From the NCBI GenBank assembly GCA_031257725.1, contig JAIROD010000665.1:1-8837 (forward strand): 8,837 bases of DNA, read 5' to 3'. The position numbers were made by a program, and so were the translations under genes. The notes below the pieces were generated by a model that saw only the letters and a list, made by a program, of their open reading frames with translations, did not search any database and was not told the DNA's origin. This DNA is from Planctomycetaceae bacterium (GTDB lineage: Bacteria > Planctomycetota > Planctomycetia > Pirellulales > Thermoguttaceae). Positions 8,101 through 8,837 of the stretch are shown here, piece by piece (positions within the stretch are counted from its first letter, which is position 1; every line of letters starts with the position of its first letter).

Positions 8101-8745
8101 AGATTGCGGCACGTCGAATGATACGGAATTACGCCCCGGCGATTTCTCAATGCTTTTGGCATAGTGTAATGTTAATTCAAGATGTTCCGGTTTTTGTTCT
8201 TTATTTTCACCGGAATCTGTTTCAGCGTGTTCTGTTTTTTTCTTTTCGACAAGAAGCCGATAACCGCCGTCGGGACTGCCGAGAATTTTCGCTTTTTCTT
8301 CGCCAATCACCGCTTTCGTGATTGCGGCATCGGCGAGCCGAAGCGGAATTTCATGCCAACCGTCTTTCAGAAGTTCAATTGAAACGGTCGATTCAACCAG
8401 AACAACCTCTTCTGTAATCGTTGCCGTGTTGGACGTTTCAGTAATCATCGCATTAACCGGAATTGTTACAGACGGCTTAACCGGTTGCTGCGCTCTTGCG
8501 GCATCCCACAAGGCTTTAAATTCGTCGTAGGGTACGAAAACACCACGACCAGGTTGCTCGAAAATATCCCGTAATTTTTCGTAAGGAATATAAATCGTCT
8601 TCTCGTTGACGGTTTTTTCACGAACCGTTTTTTCAGGAATGTTTTTTTCATTGACTGTTTCTTCCTGTCCAAATACAATTGAAACAGAAATCATCAAGAC
8701 AAACCACAAAACCCAAAATCGACAAACATTTCGGAACATCATCAT
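5128..8745 (-). CDS. Gene 1: exported giant protein with C-terminal three-helix membrane bundle, function unknown
   Basis: Complete 1205-codon frame, not a family I can name. Seen: a signal peptide at residues 1-26 (Arg/hydrophobic core, likely cut at V-F-G|Q); a four-unit pentapeptide repeat at 30-49; a paired motif IYIPYEKLRDIFE / VFVPYDEFKALWD at 51-81; then about 980 residues of alternating hydrophobic strands with W, P and G turns, typical of stacked beta domains. Landmarks are LKDGWHEIPLRL near 126-137, RKWSV at 331-335, VPEISVVDAG at 375-384 and SVSINGRRV at 903-911. Three helices follow (about 1066-1084, 1092-1110, 1118-1143), the basic loop SWIRRF marking the cytoplasmic side, then a polar tail rich in ENQ repeats. 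Inferred topology: ectodomain outside the cytoplasmic membrane, tail inside. It precedes and overlaps gene 2, its paralogue. No enzyme signature is visible. Start: three consecutive ATGs after a strong AAAGGAG; the first gives the longest form. Confidence 0.96.
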   Translation of the reverse strand: MMMFRNVCRFWVLWFVLMISVSIVFGQEETVNEKNIPEKTVREKTVNEKTIYIPYEKLRDIFEQPGRGVFVPYDEFKALWDAARAQQPVKPSVTIPVNAMITETSNTATITEEVVLVESTVSIELLKDGWHEIPLRLADAAITKAVIGEEKAKILGSPDGGYRLLVEKKKTEHAETDSGENKEQKPEHLELTLHYAKSIEKSPGRNSVSFDVPQSPLGRWKIIVPESGVKIDFTPLVAAAEQKVTENETVFEAFVGTVPKIQIAWTPKAEGAAGLDALTSVQLLQQTTIDENILRTSARFDYSISRAAISNLALRIPKDQKIAGVFDPNIRKWSVEPKDDAQIIRIELFEPAKERQTVQLEFEKLRNNNESKVIVPEISVVDAGRMQGILAVRAAGELNIETVTTTGLLRMDASELPEQLRKSGIVWNAAYRIPATSYMLELEVSKVEPRIIATSQISVQIRPHTLETEILTLFDIEKAGIFQVSYEIPAGNKPVYAEGRQVNFRPDNNPDENSYQPVQVDSYTMTPLADNASTQTLTVNFKRKAIGKAGLSVKFQKTLNETDLRVPTGKAVDISITLPSLSKGIAEQSDGKLLILAEPALRISPVAFEGLQPISLQQLQSPAWHLNKIYAQLGFITADSGATLTLHAERRQSQLTLRELRTVRIDEGSCKNEAKFYYEILFSSVKSLRIDIPEKLSGRLNISKAVKGKASNARNDAADWRELMMVPQPDDVAEGYVAWEFATKSSLFGTGMLELTWEDELAQLEIGKSLPIDIPRLLPKKQQPSDRIWGQIIVSKSQSIDIGESETAKGLKPIDPQYDIAEQDRIKNAAAAFEFHDDWSLQLIATRYKIEEVKRTSIEQGFVRANLNFSKFGTEISAQALFRIRSVLQRLDFTMPPNSKMDSVSINGRRVVLETDNADGTTPRFMIPLTSVPPDTPFLLDIRYFIPPDCKNRIEIPAFPDSGGSSEPAIQKIYLAVYVPEEWVMTGYDKGIWSKDFSFYRRSGFTSEFTNVINQPDVSVPLSDLLSKLPNALSDSFLVDGTPYLFSALHPREGDSLQVYVWGDLGSGVVFFIITVIIGLYLLRYSWIRRFQITIFLVILCVLLGFAFPTFSQLLFAQLVPGWGVKIVAVCWMFQAGYQFFTYLRNNRKTKNRQDVEKQQHIETKNNNEIKTPAENQICTENQLQSENQSAESVPTEERSGNHDR
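5147..5153 (-). promoter_or_regulatory. Ribosome binding site of gene 2, inside gene 1
   Basis: The minus strand reads AAAGGAG, 8 bases before the ATG at 5138. It lies within the last codons of gene 1 (encoding E-E-R-S) and fixes the gene 2 start, because the resulting protein begins directly with a good signal peptide. The 11-base gene overlap supports coupled translation. Confidence 0.88.
5179..5232 (-). repeat. 3 x 18-base in-frame repeat coding xxxENQ hexapeptides, gene 1 tail
   Basis: Residues 1172-1189 read TPAENQ, ICTENQ, LQSENQ: three 18-base units, each ending GAAAATCAA. They lie in the C-terminal tail after the last membrane helix, predicted cytoplasmic, and end just upstream of the gene 2 ribosome binding site. 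Confidence 0.8.
5314..5550 (-). other. C-terminal three-helix membrane bundle of gene 1
   Basis: Residues 1066-1144 hold three hydrophobic helices. The loop between the first two is basic (RYSWIRRF); the loop between the second and third is short and uncharged; the third is followed by RNNRKTKNR. By the positive-inside rule the large N-terminal part is outside, and the basic loop and tail inside. Gene 2 has the same three-helix order and the same basic first loop. Confidence 0.85.
8599..8658 (-). repeat. 4 x 15-base in-frame tandem repeat coding pentapeptides (TVNEK-type), gene 1
   Basis: Residues 30-49 read TVNEK, NIPEK, TVREK, TVNEK in a row. At DNA level these are four 15-base units, each ending GAAAAA or GAGAAG. 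The array sits directly after the signal peptide cleavage site and before the IPY motif, so it is an exported, polar, probably flexible spacer at the mature N-terminus. Confidence 0.85.
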
Positions 8746-8837
8746 TTATCTCCTTTATGATTGTTAAACAAATATGATCTATTTCGGTAAATTGTCAGAA
8801 AACTTTACCCCCATTTTATCACAAATAATAAAAAAAA
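8746..8837 (-). promoter_or_regulatory. Upstream region of gene 1; weak promoter candidates only
   Basis: AT-rich leader of 92 bases. On the minus strand TAAAAT (8813-8818) is a fair -10, but its -35 would fall at or past the window edge. CTGACA (8793-8798) is a fair -35, but 17-18 bases downstream there is only ATATTT or TATTTG, a poor -10. No clear operator or riboswitch fold was seen. This is the only place in the window where an operon promoter would be expected, since genes 1 and 2 overlap. Confidence 0.25.
8750..8756 (-). promoter_or_regulatory. Ribosome binding site of gene 1
   Basis: The minus strand reads AAAGGAG, 4 bases before the first of three consecutive ATG codons (8745, 8742, 8739). 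The second and third ATGs lie 7 and 10 bases away, closer to usual spacing, so the true start may be one or two codons inside the annotated one. The protein changes by at most two Met residues. Confidence 0.85.

Noticed and set aside
5314..8745. Autotransporter or outer-membrane barrel protein
   Set aside because: The C-terminus is made of hydrophobic alpha helices with basic cytoplasmic loops, not amphipathic strands ending in an aromatic residue, so it is an inner (cytoplasmic) membrane bundle.
8819..8837. A-rich right edge (T-rich on the minus strand) as a terminator of an upstream gene
   Set aside because: No GC-rich hairpin can be seen before the T run within the window, and the sequence needed to judge it lies outside.

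Overview
The window is almost entirely two very large genes on the minus strand, read right to left. Both encode exported, membrane-anchored proteins of the same architecture, which I do not recognise as any named protein. The style fits the hypothetical giant envelope proteins common in Planctomycetes: a signal peptide, an IPY...FE / VPY.EF..LW motif, a long ectodomain that looks beta-rich, and a C-terminal membrane bundle. The moderate to low GC (judged by eye) and compact layout would suit a lower-GC planctomycete lineage. This assignment is inference from sequence style, not from a search.

Layout, in order of transcription. 8746-8837: short upstream region with a good ribosome binding site and only weak promoter candidates. 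5128-8745: gene 1, complete, 1205 residues, made of a signal peptide, about 1040 residues of ectodomain, three membrane helices and a charged cytoplasmic tail. 1-5138: gene 2, starting inside the last codons of gene 1 (11-base overlap) behind its own Shine-Dalgarno. I translated the whole stretch by hand. The frame stays open for 1712 codons and leaves the window at the left edge, so the gene is incomplete here.

The main result is that gene 2 is not one unit but two. Its first 1232 or so residues repeat the whole architecture of gene 1 (signal peptide, ectodomain, three-helix bundle). A cytoplasmic linker of about 30 residues follows, then a second signal-peptide-like hydrophobic segment with a V-H-A|A cleavage-like site, then the start of a further copy of the ectodomain. 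The locus thus holds three collinear copies of one large module, two of them fused in frame. From the lengths of the other two copies, gene 2 should run roughly another 2 kb beyond the left edge and end in another membrane bundle.

The copies differ mainly by low-complexity insertions and linkers built from short in-frame DNA repeats of 15 or 18 bases. No RNA gene, mobile element, CRISPR array or plus-strand gene is supported. Function is unknown; no catalytic motif is visible. The design suggests paired or co-assembling envelope surface proteins made in fixed order from one message.
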